Source: Candidatus Saccharimonadota bacterium (lineage in GTDB: Bacteria > Patescibacteriota > Saccharimonadia > Saccharimonadales > Saccharimonadaceae). Taken from it: DNA of 36,278 nt. This document shows positions 21,989 to 29,261 of the stretch, piece after piece (position 1 is the stretch's first letter; each line of letters starts with the position of its first letter). A model generated the notes under the pieces. It ran no database searches and had not been told where the DNA came from. It was given only the letters and a program-made list of their open reading frames with translations. Both the position numbers and the translations under genes were made by a program. The stretch lies in contig JAFYXW010000003.1 of assembly GCA_017557865.1 (NCBI GenBank), positions 1 to 36,278 on the forward strand, given 5' to 3'.

Positions 21989-23090
21989 GTTCTTGCTTGT
22001 AGGCTTCTACGCCTGGCTGGTCAAACGGGTTTACTCCCTGTAATTTTGCACTAATCGCGCAGGCCATTTCAAAGAAGTAAATTAATTCCCCAAAGCCTTT
22101 TTCGTCATAACTTTCTGGCGTAATACTAAGAACCGGAATCCCACCTGCCGTATGCGCCTTTTGTACTGCAAGCACCACTTTGGCGTTCATCTCATCTGTT
22201 GGATAATTAATAATCGTCTCCCACAGGTTTCGGCGCCCATCTTGCAAAAATTGTCCCATCGAATGAAGATCCGTAGAATAAATCACACTCGCCGGCAAAA
22301 TTCCCTGGCGATTCTTGCCTTCGCTTTCTCCAAACAATTGTTTGAGCCATTCATTAAAATACATCGTTGCCGGCTCGAAGCTGGCAAATACCTCTGTATC
22401 ATAACCCTTTTCGGCTAGATATGCCCGCATCGTAGCATACTGTGCCGGCGTATTCAAATCTTGCATGGCATTCGCCGCCCCCTCTAATAGTTTGTCGATA
22501 TCCACCCCAGCCGCCGCCAAAGGCAGTAGCCCCACCGCCGTCAACACCGAATACCTGCCACCGATATTATCTGGCACCACAAATCGCGTATAACCGTTTG
22601 CCGTCGCCTCATCATGCAAATCACCCTTGCTTGCATCCGTCGTCGCGTAAATTCGCTGCGCCGCTTGCTCGCCATATTTTTCTACCAATTTCTGCTTAAA
22701 TGCCTCAAATGCGATTTTTGGCTCCAAAGTTGTACCAGATTTAGAAATCACTAGTACCGAAAAATCATGATCGCCCACCTCGCTCAAAGCCTTATCTAAC
22801 TCTCTTTTAGACAGGGAATTTCCAGCATAAATAATCTTAACCTCAGATTTTGGCGCCAAAGCCTCTATAATGGCCCGGTGCCCCAGATAAGACCCGCCGA
22901 TACCAATGCAAACTAAATATTCGGCCTCCTCTGTAATTTTACGCGCGGCCTCTTTTATCCGCATCAATTCATTAATATCTATCTCTTGTGGCAAATTCAT
23001 CCATCCACCCATTGGATCCGCCCCAATATCCGCCAAAATTTGCGTGATTTTGCCCTGATCTATCTGCTGATTAAAGTTAAGCTTTATCAT
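21972..23090 (-). CDS. pgi: Glucose-6-phosphate isomerase (short form)
   Basis: Interconverts glucose-6-P and fructose-6-P. 372 residues, shorter than Bacillus (~450) or E. coli (549) forms. Visible signatures: VCIGIGGSYLGHRAI, VISKSGTTLEP for phosphate binding, DNIGGRYSVLTAVGLLPLA (PGI signature) and the active-site Glu in LFGESEGKNRQGILP. The C-terminal VNPFDQPGVEAYK holds the catalytic-region motif. It supplies the step ahead of the aldolase at 1-3 kb. TATAAT (23099-23104) is 8 nt before ATG. Convergent with arcC. Confidence 0.95.
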   Translation of the reverse strand: MIKLNFNQQIDQGKITQILADIGADPMGGWMNLPQEIDINELMRIKEAARKITEEAEYLVCIGIGGSYLGHRAIIEALAPKSEVKIIYAGNSLSKRELDKALSEVGDHDFSVLVISKSGTTLEPKIAFEAFKQKLVEKYGEQAAQRIYATTDASKGDLHDEATANGYTRFVVPDNIGGRYSVLTAVGLLPLAAAGVDIDKLLEGAANAMQDLNTPAQYATMRAYLAEKGYDTEVFASFEPATMYFNEWLKQLFGESEGKNRQGILPASVIYSTDLHSMGQFLQDGRRNLWETIINYPTDEMNAKVVLAVQKAHTAGGIPVLSITPESYDEKGFGELIYFFEMACAISAKLQGVNPFDQPGVEAYKQELKQLL

Positions 23091-23128
23091 ATACCCCTAT
23101 TATAACATCATATTTTTAAATAAAACTC

Positions 23129-23157
23129 TTGCTTTTTTTGCAAAAGTGTGATATAAT
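23129..23157 (+). promoter_or_regulatory. Promoter of the candidate ncRNA
   Basis: TTGCTT (23129-23134), 17-nt spacer, TATAAT (23152-23157) preceded by TGA (extended -10). Start expected near 23164. Confidence 0.75.
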
Positions 23158-23163
23158 TAATAA

Positions 23164-23354
23164 TAGCCACTCTCCTAGGAGAGACAGCTAGCTATTTAAG
23201 AAGAGCAGAGGAACTGTAACAATTAACCCCTCTTTTAAAAATATACAATATTTTGTGCCTCAAGTAGGCACGACTCTTTTACCGTATTTTTCATTCCTTC
23301 CGAACTCTTCTTTAGCACATTAAGATGGGAGTCCACAGGACTCCCTCTTTTTTT
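23164..23354 (+). ncRNA. Candidate structured non-coding RNA, ~190 nt
   Basis: The 282-nt gap between pgi and tRNA-Leu has a complete promoter and a strong terminator (23327-23354) but no convincing ORF. Possible helices: the 14-nt palindrome CTCTCCTAGGAGAG (23170-23183); a long-range stem AAGAAGAG (23198-23205) with CTCTTCTT (23305-23312); a stem continuing inward (23208-23213 with 23294-23299); apical hairpins AAAATAT-ACA-ATATTTT (23238-23254) and GTGCCT-CAAGT-AGGCAC (23255-23271). Length and the long closed arm are compatible with a 6S-type RNA, but no conserved 6S sequence was recognised; SRP RNA, tmRNA and RNase P signatures are absent. Confidence 0.6.
23327..23354 (+). terminator. Terminator of the candidate ncRNA
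   Basis: GGGAGTCC-ACA-GGACTCCC followed by a T-rich tract ending in T7. The -10 box of tRNA-Leu starts only a few nt further on. Confidence 0.92.
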
Positions 23355-23372
23355 GTGTTATAATATCCCTAT

Positions 23373-23459
23373 GCCCCTGTGGCGGAATTGGCAGACGCGC
23401 TAGCTTCAGGTGCTAGTGATAGCAATATCGTGCAGGTTCAACCCCTGTCGGGGGCACCA
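23373..23459 (+). tRNA. tRNA-Leu (CAG)
   Basis: 87 nt with long variable arm and encoded CCA. Stem CTAGC/GCTAG closes loop TTCAGGT: anticodon CAG for CUG. TATAAT ends 8-9 nt before the mature 5' end. The 3' end is 2 nt from the stop codon of the convergent pilB gene. Confidence 0.95.
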
Positions 23460-23461
23460 GA

Positions 23462-25084
23462 TTAGATAACCCTAGAAACCTCTTCTAACGTTGTTTCACC
23501 CCGGAGTACCGCAAGTACTCCTTTTTGTTCCAAGGTAAGCATTCCATTTTTCTTTGCTACTTCCTCGATCGCATCGGTGTTTGCATCTGCTACATCACCC
23601 CTAATAAACGCCTGAATCTCATCGGACACCACCAATTGCTCCATAATCACAATCCGGCCATTATAACCAAACGGATCGCCCTCTGTTACCACTGGCTCAT
23701 ATAGAGTAATGTTTTCTAAGTTTACATCGCCAAGGCGCTCTCTTGGCACACCAGCCAAAACCTCTCGAATATACTTGGCCTCCGCTTCCGAAGCCGGGCG
23801 CGGCTGCTTTGAATCAGATAGTTTTCTTACCAACCTCTGCGCCACAACCAAACGAATCGAGCTTGAAAAGATTGGGTTCACCCCTATTAAATCTATCATC
23901 CTCGAAAACGCTGCCGCTGTAGAGTTAGCATGGAACGACGACAGCACCAAATGCCCCGTAATCGACGCCTGAATCGCCGTTTTGGCCGTATCGGCATCGC
24001 GAATCTCACCCACCATCACTACGTCTGGATCTAGGCGAAGAACAGAGCGCAGCCCCTCGGCAAAAGAGCCGCCATCATTAGTGTTAATCGGTATTTGCGA
24101 AATGCCCGTAATCCCGTATTCAATTGGGTCTTCCAGCGTAATAATCTTGCGATCGGTGGTATTTAGTGCGTTCAACATCGAATATAGCGTAGTCGACTTA
24201 CCAGAACCAGTTGGACCCACCATCAAAACCAGCCCTCTTGGGTGCGAAATCACCTCATCTATCTCTGCTCGCTCCTCTTTAGACAAGCCAAGCAAATCCA
24301 AATTTAGTAAATTTTCATCAAAGTTAAAGAGACGTAGTACCGCATCTTGCCCATACATCGTCGGAATCGTTTCCACGCGAATATTCAAAACGTGGGTAGC
24401 CCCGTCCAAAGTCACCTCTTTTTGCATGTGCCCAGACTGTGGTTTATTGGAGGCGGTGGAAACGTTTGCTCTGGAGCTTAGCTCCCCCATCAAAACGCGA
24501 TATTTGTCCTTGTCGATGTCCGCAACTGGATGCAAAATTCCATCCACGCGCATGCGGATTCGGATTTCGCCCCGCAAATTCTCGATGTGAATATCTGAAG
24601 CACCCAATTTATCCGCCTGGTCAATCAAAAAGTCAAAAATCTTGTCCGAGGACACCGAATTTAGCGTCCGCGACACCTCTGTAATTGTCTCGGAATCGCC
24701 CTCGCCACCGATCTTGATGTCGTCGTAATGCACCTCTTTTGGCGGGTCGAAACGCAACATAAACACCTTGTATGCCGAGTTCGAAACCAAGAAAAAGTCC
24801 GCTTTTTTACCATTGTCAGCGTAGTCCTTTTGCATTTTCTGGATCAAAGACCTCGGCGTTTGGCTCGTCACCAAAAACTGATAATGCTCCTCGCCACCGC
24901 CTTTTTGCAAAGGAATAATAAAATCCCTATGCATCTGTTCTATACTAATAAACGGTTCTATTAGGGGAATTTCATTTTCAAACGCGCGCGTGTCTAAATA
25001 AGGCAAGCCCAAAATCCGAGCACGACCCATAGTGGCCTGCTCTTCGTTCTCACGCCTTTTTCGCTGGATTTCTGATTCATCCAT
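23462..25084 (-). CDS. pilB: Type IV pilus/type II secretion assembly ATPase (PilB/GspE family)
   Basis: Hexameric ATPase that drives pilus extension at the cytoplasmic face. 540 residues. The N2 domain has SSDKIFDFLIDQADKLGASDIHIE (145-168). Walker A GPTGSGKST is at 290-298, the Asp box LEDPIEY near 320, Walker B with VVMVGEIRD near 355, and the His box with HLVLSSFHAN after it. The four-Cys zinc motif found in many GspE/PilB proteins is missing (that region reads KLSDSKQPRPA). The N1E domain is short. The pilins it would serve are encoded at 10-13 kb and 33 kb. TATAAT (25093-25098), 8 nt before ATG. Confidence 0.92.
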   Translation of the reverse strand: MDESEIQRKRRENEEQATMGRARILGLPYLDTRAFENEIPLIEPFISIEQMHRDFIIPLQKGGGEEHYQFLVTSQTPRSLIQKMQKDYADNGKKADFFLVSNSAYKVFMLRFDPPKEVHYDDIKIGGEGDSETITEVSRTLNSVSSDKIFDFLIDQADKLGASDIHIENLRGEIRIRMRVDGILHPVADIDKDKYRVLMGELSSRANVSTASNKPQSGHMQKEVTLDGATHVLNIRVETIPTMYGQDAVLRLFNFDENLLNLDLLGLSKEERAEIDEVISHPRGLVLMVGPTGSGKSTTLYSMLNALNTTDRKIITLEDPIEYGITGISQIPINTNDGGSFAEGLRSVLRLDPDVVMVGEIRDADTAKTAIQASITGHLVLSSFHANSTAAAFSRMIDLIGVNPIFSSSIRLVVAQRLVRKLSDSKQPRPASEAEAKYIREVLAGVPRERLGDVNLENITLYEPVVTEGDPFGYNGRIVIMEQLVVSDEIQAFIRGDVADANTDAIEEVAKKNGMLTLEQKGVLAVLRGETTLEEVSRVI

Positions 25085-25122
25085 ACACCCTAATTATAGC
25101 ATAAGAATTATACCTACTACTA

Positions 25123-25151
25123 TTGACTTTTTTAACCATATGTGCTATAAT
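25123..25151 (+). promoter_or_regulatory. Promoter of the 55-aa acidic protein
   Basis: TTGACT (25123-25128), 17-nt spacer, TATAAT (25146-25151). The expected start near 25158 is directly followed by a hairpin TTACTA-TCAG-TAGTAA (25159-25174), the same layout as the 88-aa gene at 5.4 kb. Confidence 0.75.
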
Positions 25152-25203
25152 TAAAATATTACTATCAGTAGTAAAATTTTTTTGAAGAAAGGGGGCCAAA
25201 AGA

Positions 25204-25371
25204 ATGGCACAGGTTACTGATGAACGTTTATTTAAAGATCAGGTTATAGCAGAGGAAGCAGTAAAAGCTGAAGACATAGATACTTTGTCCGCAAAAATGC
25301 TTAGCGCTGCATTCGGAAATGATTTTCCCGTTATGGGAAATGACGAAATCTGCGACTTCCCGAGAGTATAA
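25204..25371 (+). CDS. Small acidic protein, 55 aa
   Basis: Begins MAQVTDERLFKDQVIAEEAV and ends GNDEICDFPRV, with one Cys near the end. The first 35 residues look like one amphipathic acidic helix, and the last 20 are Gly/Pro-containing. Supported by a near-consensus promoter, a 5'-terminal hairpin, a five-G ribosome site 8 nt before ATG and its own terminator. A helical acidic leader followed by a short tail recalls peptide precursors, but no maturation or export genes are adjacent, so no function is assigned. Confidence 0.75.
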   Translation: MAQVTDERLFKDQVIAEEAVKAEDIDTLSAKMLSAAFGNDFPVMGNDEICDFPRV

Positions 25372-25387
25372 TTAAATAATTAAGATT

Positions 25388-25412
25388 GGCCGAGCGTTTA
25401 GCTTGGCCTTTT
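25388..25412 (+). terminator. Terminator of the 55-aa gene
   Basis: GGCCGAGC-GTTTA-GCTTGGCC (8 bp with one G-U) followed by T4. Confidence 0.8.
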
Positions 25413-25443
25413 ACTTTCCCTTAAAATATGATATAATCAAAAA

Positions 25444-25548
25444 ATGGCAAGAAAATTTGTAATGAAACCTGTTGCAAAACAAAATCGCAACAATAATCAC
25501 AAACACAGCGACAAGCGCAAACATCCACGCCTAAAGAACGGTCGCTAA
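25444..25548 (+). CDS. Very small basic protein, 34 aa
   Basis: Begins MARKFVMKPVAKQNRNNNHK and ends KRKHPRLKNGR; almost half the residues are Lys, Arg or His, with no acidic residue but one Asp. Likely a nucleic-acid or ribosome-associated peptide. The extended -10 TGATATAAT (25432-25437) lies exactly 6 nt before ATG, the leaderless pattern seen at many real genes here, and a terminator starts at its stop codon. These two signals are the main evidence that the ORF is real. No family recognised. Confidence 0.75.
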   Translation: MARKFVMKPVAKQNRNNNHKHSDKRKHPRLKNGR

Positions 25549-25571
25549 AAAAGACCCTCCGGGGTCTTTTT
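25547..25571. terminator. Terminator between the 34-aa gene and tRNA-Ser
   Basis: AAAAAAGACCC-TCCG-GGGTCTTTTTT. A runs and T runs on both sides let it serve the plus-strand 34-aa gene and the minus-strand tRNA-Ser. Confidence 0.88.
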
Positions 25572-25585
25572 TGATCCAATAAAAA

Positions 25586-25671
25586 TGGCGGAAAGGACAG
25601 GATTCGAACCTGCGGAGCGTTAACTCTCTGGTTTTCAAGACCAGTGCCTTCAACCACTCGGCCACCTTTCC
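25586..25671 (-). tRNA. tRNA-Ser (UGA)
   Basis: 86 nt with long variable arm, encoded CCA and discriminator G. Stem CTGGT/ACCAG closes loop CTTGAAA: anticodon UGA for UCA. TATAAT ends 7 nt before the mature 5' end. Confidence 0.95.
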
Positions 25672-25721
25672 GTTCACTATTATAACAGATTATCCTACTT
25701 TTGCATAGGCTTACAAAAGTA

Positions 25722-25743
25722 AAACCCAGCATCCGCTGGGTTT
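25722..25743 (-). terminator. Terminator of the 86-aa gene
   Basis: AAACCCAGC-ATCC-GCTGGGTTT, 9 bp, just after the minus-strand stop; minus-strand tail is TTTTACTTTT. Confidence 0.8.
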
Positions 25744-25745
25744 AA

Positions 25746-26006
25746 TCATAAAGTAGGTTTCGAATTATTCTTTGCATTGAACAAACTAGTGTCCTTCATT
25801 CGCGAATTTTCGGTCATTCTAAGCACAATGCGCTGTTCAAATTTTGCCCAATCTTCCGGATTTGCTTTTGCGCCCTCTATTTTATTGATTAAGTTGCCCA
25901 ATTCCTCCGCTTCATCTTTTCCTCCAGTTTTATCTTCCAAAAAAGACGCTAAAGTAGACGCTACAGGATAATACGGCATTGCCACCGCAATGTATTTTTT
26001 TCCCAA
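25746..26006 (-). CDS. Hypothetical protein, 86 aa, TTG start
   Basis: No family recognised. The reading frame is open from 26051, but a GAGGTG ribosome site stands 6 nt before a TTG at 26006, and the promoter TTGACA-N17-TAAAAT (26052-26080) would start transcription near the upstream ATG, leaving it no leader. The TTG start (MGKKYIAVAMPYY...) is therefore preferred. The protein is a soluble, probably helical domain with many charged residues (DKTGGKDEAEELGNLINKIEG). Own promoter and terminator: monocistronic. Confidence 0.68.
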   Translation of the reverse strand: MGKKYIAVAMPYYPVASTLASFLEDKTGGKDEAEELGNLINKIEGAKANPEDWAKFEQRIVLRMTENSRMKDTSLFNAKNNSKPTL

Positions 26007-26051
26007 TTTTCTCACCTCTTTTCTATGATTTTTTAAGGGACATTTTCGCAT

Positions 26052-26080
26052 ATTTTATCATAATATCTTATTCTTGTCAA
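26052..26080 (-). promoter_or_regulatory. Promoter of the 86-aa gene
   Basis: Minus-strand TTGACA (26075-26080), 17-nt spacer, TAAAAT (26052-26057). The leader is about 40 nt. Confidence 0.75.
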
Positions 26081-26092
26081 TCAAGGGGCTAC

Positions 26093-26122
26093 AAAAACCG
26101 TCTACAAAGTAGGCGGTTTTTT
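26093..26122 (-). terminator. Terminator of yebC
   Basis: AAAAACCGTCTAC-AAA-GTAGGCGGTTTTT with one G-U pair, 12 nt beyond the yebC stop. Confidence 0.85.
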
Positions 26123-26133
26123 ACATGTCTAGA

Positions 26134-26835
26134 TTATTCGGCGTTCGTATAAACGTTCGTCACGTCGTCTAGCTCGTCGATCGCGTCTAATAGTTTCTCT
26201 AGCTTCTCGGCATTTTCCCCCTCAATTGGCACGTAGTTATTTGGCACATACTGAAGCTCTGCAGAAGTTACAGTCATGCCGGCGTCCACAAGAGCGCCGC
26301 GCACTTTCATAAGATCAGACGAAGCCGTGTAAATCACGATTCCCTCATCTTCTTCAGTTGCGTCCTCGGCGCCAGCTTCGAGCGCAGCCATCAAAGCGTC
26401 CTCACCTTTATCAGAAATTTCAATCACTCCCTTCTTAGTAAACTGGAACATCACTGAACCTGGATCAGCCATGCGGCCACCGTTTTTATCAAGAGTGTGA
26501 CGAACCTCTGGCATTGTGCGGTTTTTGTTGTCAGTCGCGATTTCAATTACAATCCCAACCCCGCCAGGGCCATAAGCTTCATAAACTTCTTCAATAAGAG
26601 CCGCTGCAGATTTATCTGCCACGCGCGCAATCGCACGCTCGATATTTGCTTTTGGCATGTTTGCAAGACGAGCCTTTTCTAGCACCATCGCAAGCGATGG
26701 GTTCATGGCTGGGTCTGTACCGGCTCTAGCCGCAATCGCAATTTGGTTGCCAATTTTGGTAAAAAGCGCGCCGCGCTTTGCATCCACTACGGCCTTTTGG
26801 CGTTTGGTGGTAGCCCATTTACTATGTCCAGACAT
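26134..26835 (-). CDS. yebC: YebC/PmpR/TACO1 family protein
   Basis: 233 residues, family length. The N-terminus MSGHSKWATTKRQKAVVDAKRGALFTKI is the family signature, then AARAGTDPAMNPSLAMVLEKARLANMPKANIERAIAR, YEAYGPGGVGIVIEIATDNKNRT and the KNGGRMADPGSVMFQF block. The family was described as transcription regulators; recent work on relatives points to relief of ribosome stalling at proline stretches. It has a leader with a GGAG site, not a leaderless start. Flanked by terminators, so monocistronic. Confidence 0.96.
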   Translation of the reverse strand: MSGHSKWATTKRQKAVVDAKRGALFTKIGNQIAIAARAGTDPAMNPSLAMVLEKARLANMPKANIERAIARVADKSAAALIEEVYEAYGPGGVGIVIEIATDNKNRTMPEVRHTLDKNGGRMADPGSVMFQFTKKGVIEISDKGEDALMAALEAGAEDATEEDEGIVIYTASSDLMKVRGALVDAGMTVTSAELQYVPNNYVPIEGENAEKLEKLLDAIDELDDVTNVYTNAE

Positions 26836-26891
26836 ATTTTCTCCAAAAAAATTAATATATTTCTTCCCTATATTTTAACATTAAACAGACA

Positions 26892-26921
26892 AAAAGTCCA
26901 CCTCCGAAGAAGTGGACTTTT
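26892..26921 (-). terminator. Terminator of the 286-aa membrane protein gene
   Basis: AAAAGTCCAC / GTGGACTTTT, 10 bp with a 10-nt loop. The minus-strand side is followed by T5. Confidence 0.85.
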
Positions 26922-26927
26922 GGTAGC

Positions 26928-27788
26928 TTAATCTTCTTTCTTATCCCCTAGTTCTTTTTCCATCCTAGCGCGAACTTCTTTTTCGATCATTTCCCTACGT
27001 ACTTGCTCTTCGATTTCGGCGCGAAGCTCATCATCAGATTTTTTAGCAGCTGGAGCTTCTTTCTTGGCGGATTTTTCTTCTTCTGGGGTTGGATTCATCA
27101 CGCCGCTACGCTTCAATGTGTATGAACCATATTCCTTCTTCTTTTCGCCAGAAGACATCACAGCAGCGATAATCCAAACAACAAACCAAACGATTGCAGC
27201 GAAACCAGCCAGCGCAGCAAGACGTTCGTTGGTGACTTTGCCAATGATCGTAATAATTGTACAGTAAATAAATAGATACCCAGCGAGCACAGCAGCAGTA
27301 ATTTTAAGTGGAAGAATTACATCTCTACGCTTACCTTCGTACATATTCAAGATGGCGCCACAAATTACGCCAAAGAGCGATAAATAAGCAAAGACGCTGC
27401 AAATCTTGGAAACTGCCGTAACTGCAGTAGAAGAGCTACAATCCGAGAAAATGCTAGTGCATGGTTGCGGTAGCCAAATCGATAAAATGGCAAAGACTAC
27501 CCAAAGTAGGCTAGAAACGCCACCGATAATTGCGAATACCTGCGAAACTGCTCTTCTGGATTCGATTAATTTTGAACAAGCGTTGAGAAAAATCAACATT
27601 ATACCAATGCAGATCATCGTACCAAAGGTTTTACCAAAGGCCTCCGCGCTTTCTAGGCTATTGGCGGTCAAGATGAAAATCACGCCAAGCACCACGCCCA
27701 AGATAATTGCGGCGACGGCACTTCTAAATAGCCATTTTCTAAATGTTGCTAGTCCCCCTAGTGTTTTTTCGCTAAATATACTACTCAT
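26928..27788 (-). CDS. Polytopic membrane protein with charged C-terminal tail
   Basis: 286 residues, no named family. About six hydrophobic segments between residues 20 and 210, including one in the ITAAVLAGYLFIYCTIITIIG region, then a cytoplasmic-looking tail of 70 residues with a helical, strongly charged end (DDELRAEIEEQVRREMIEKEVRARM). Two Cys-containing extracellular loops (QPCTSIFSDCSS) may form a disulfide. The start was moved to the Met of MSSIFSE because TACAAT (27795-27800) lies 6 nt upstream of it and inside the longer frame. Its promoter overlaps the 3' end of comEC. Confidence 0.8.
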   Translation of the reverse strand: MSSIFSEKTLGGLATFRKWLFRSAVAAIILGVVLGVIFILTANSLESAEAFGKTFGTMICIGIMLIFLNACSKLIESRRAVSQVFAIIGGVSSLLWVVFAILSIWLPQPCTSIFSDCSSSTAVTAVSKICSVFAYLSLFGVICGAILNMYEGKRRDVILPLKITAAVLAGYLFIYCTIITIIGKVTNERLAALAGFAAIVWFVVWIIAAVMSSGEKKKEYGSYTLKRSGVMNPTPEEEKSAKKEAPAAKKSDDELRAEIEEQVRREMIEKEVRARMEKELGDKKED

Positions 27789-27792
27789 GCTT

Positions 27793-28977
27793 TCATTGTA
27801 ACACATGTTTTTTAATTCTATACCTTTTTTGCCAGCTATAGACTAGTGGTATCAAAATCAAAACATAAATCAAAAATATCCACGGCTGGTAAGGCGGAAT
27901 TTCCACCAAGAATTCGCGCATGCTTCCAAAAAATTCCACCACATAGATATGAAAATCTAAAAGCGTCTTTGCCAGCCACGCTAATATCATCTCTACGCCC
28001 GGCAAACCCGCCACTACACCAGTAAGAAACACCAAACCCATCGCGTACGGCAAAGTCGGCAAAATCAATATATTAGCAATCACCGAAATTAATGACACCA
28101 TACCAAAATAGTATAAAGTCACCGGCAAAGTCATCAGTGTAGCTGCCACCGTCGTAATCACCGTTTCTGCAATCATCCCCGGTTTTTTGTTGCCATAAAA
28201 CATTTTGGTAAGTCTCGGGCCAAGCTCCATAATCCCCGCATAACTTGCAAAACTCAAAATCCAGCCTAGGTTATTCAAAAACCCCGGGTTAATCATTAAG
28301 GTTAGGGCAGCCACCATCACTATCATCCGAAGCGGCGCAATTTTTCGCCCCACATACCAAGTAATCAGAGTCAAAATCGACATAATTCCCGCCCGCATTA
28401 TCGACGGCGTCCACCCTACCATTTCCATAAAAAACAAATTAAAAAGCACCGAAAACAAAAACCCCATAGATCTTGAGATTTTCCCAAAAATCTTTCGCGC
28501 AATCCCCACCAAAATCGAAAGGTGCGCCCCGCTCGCTACCACAATATGCGTAAGTCCCACCGTTCTAAGATTTTCGCTCAAATCTTTTGGCAAGCCAGAC
28601 TTCATGCCGAGCAAATAAGATTTGCCTAACTTGTTTTCCGGCTCCGGAATCAAAGAATTTATTCTTTCTGCAAACCAATCTCTAACGTCAATTACAAAAT
28701 TCTGCGAAGTCTCTGCTGCCGTTTCGCCATTTTTTAACGTGTCCGCCGCCCGAAAAAATATCAAAATCATCCCAGCTAGAAACGCCAAAACAACAAAACT
28801 AATTTTTGGTTTTAAAGACGAGACTATGAGTAAAACTACCGCGAGAAGAATCCACACCGGCGACCAAAAATAATTAATCCTAAAAACCATTGCGAGCACC
28901 GCACCAGCGATAATCCCCACACACATCGCCACCACAAACCACGACTGGTGGATGGTTTTTACCCAAAGATTTTTCAT
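27793..28977 (-). CDS. comEC: ComEC/Rec2-type DNA uptake channel, competence domain only
   Basis: 394 residues. N-terminal helices, a short soluble segment, then the competence domain: GLTHIVVASGAHLSILVG (matching GLxHLLAVSGLH), PSIMRAGIM, NPGFLNNLGWILSFASYAGI and a run of helices to the end. The usual C-terminal metallo-beta-lactamase-like nuclease domain (to ~750 residues) is missing, and the N-terminal OB domain is reduced. It should carry single-stranded DNA across the membrane after pilus-mediated capture. The -10 is weak (TAGAGT, 28984-28989) but again 6 nt before ATG. Confidence 0.92.
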   Translation of the reverse strand: MKNLWVKTIHQSWFVVAMCVGIIAGAVLAMVFRINYFWSPVWILLAVVLLIVSSLKPKISFVVLAFLAGMILIFFRAADTLKNGETAAETSQNFVIDVRDWFAERINSLIPEPENKLGKSYLLGMKSGLPKDLSENLRTVGLTHIVVASGAHLSILVGIARKIFGKISRSMGFLFSVLFNLFFMEMVGWTPSIMRAGIMSILTLITWYVGRKIAPLRMIVMVAALTLMINPGFLNNLGWILSFASYAGIMELGPRLTKMFYGNKKPGMIAETVITTVAATLMTLPVTLYYFGMVSLISVIANILILPTLPYAMGLVFLTGVVAGLPGVEMILAWLAKTLLDFHIYVVEFFGSMREFLVEIPPYQPWIFLIYVLILIPLVYSWQKRYRIKKHVLQ

Positions 28978-29079
28978 GTTCGCACTCTAGCAAAGCCACA
29001 CAAGAATTACAACCCCATGCAAAGCTCACCAAAACGCCTACGCTTTATTAACCGCCCAAAAATGTTATAATATCCTTAC

Positions 29080-29156
29080 GCACCCGTAGCTCAGTGGATT
29101 AGAGCACTTGTCTTCGGAACAAGGTGTCACAGGTTCGAGTCCTGTCGGGTGTACCA
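29080..29156 (+). tRNA. tRNA-Arg (UCG)
   Basis: 77 nt with encoded CCA. Stem CTTGT/ACAAG closes loop CTTCGGA: anticodon UCG for CGA and possibly other CGN codons. Extended -10 TGTTATAAT lies a few nt upstream. The surface-protein gene follows directly. Confidence 0.94.
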
Positions 29157-29180
29157 CTTTTAAAAGTGGTTTTATTTTTT
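29153..29180 (+). terminator. Terminator of tRNA-Arg (UCG)
   Basis: ACCACTT-TTAA-AAGTGGT followed by TTTATTTTTTT. The 5' arm includes the tRNA's own CCA end. Confidence 0.8.
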
Positions 29181-29261
29181 TCTTGCTTTTTTATAATTCT
29201 TATGCTATACATAAAATATAAACAGGTCATATTAATAAAACAAAAACAAGGGGAAGGTGTT

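Noticed and set aside
23164-23354. Identification of this RNA as SRP RNA, tmRNA or RNase P RNA
   Set aside because: The SRP domain IV GGAAG/AGCAG pattern, a tRNA-like tmRNA end and RNase P core motifs are all absent.
23982-24590. 202-codon plus-strand ORF antisense to pilB
   Set aside because: Antisense shadow: low-complexity Ser-rich translation with no start signal, opposite a conserved ATPase.
29124-29261. Upstream extension of the surface-protein reading frame
   Set aside because: It starts inside tRNA-Arg(UCG) and crosses that tRNA's terminator. A G-rich ribosome site and a promoter point to the ATG at 29262.
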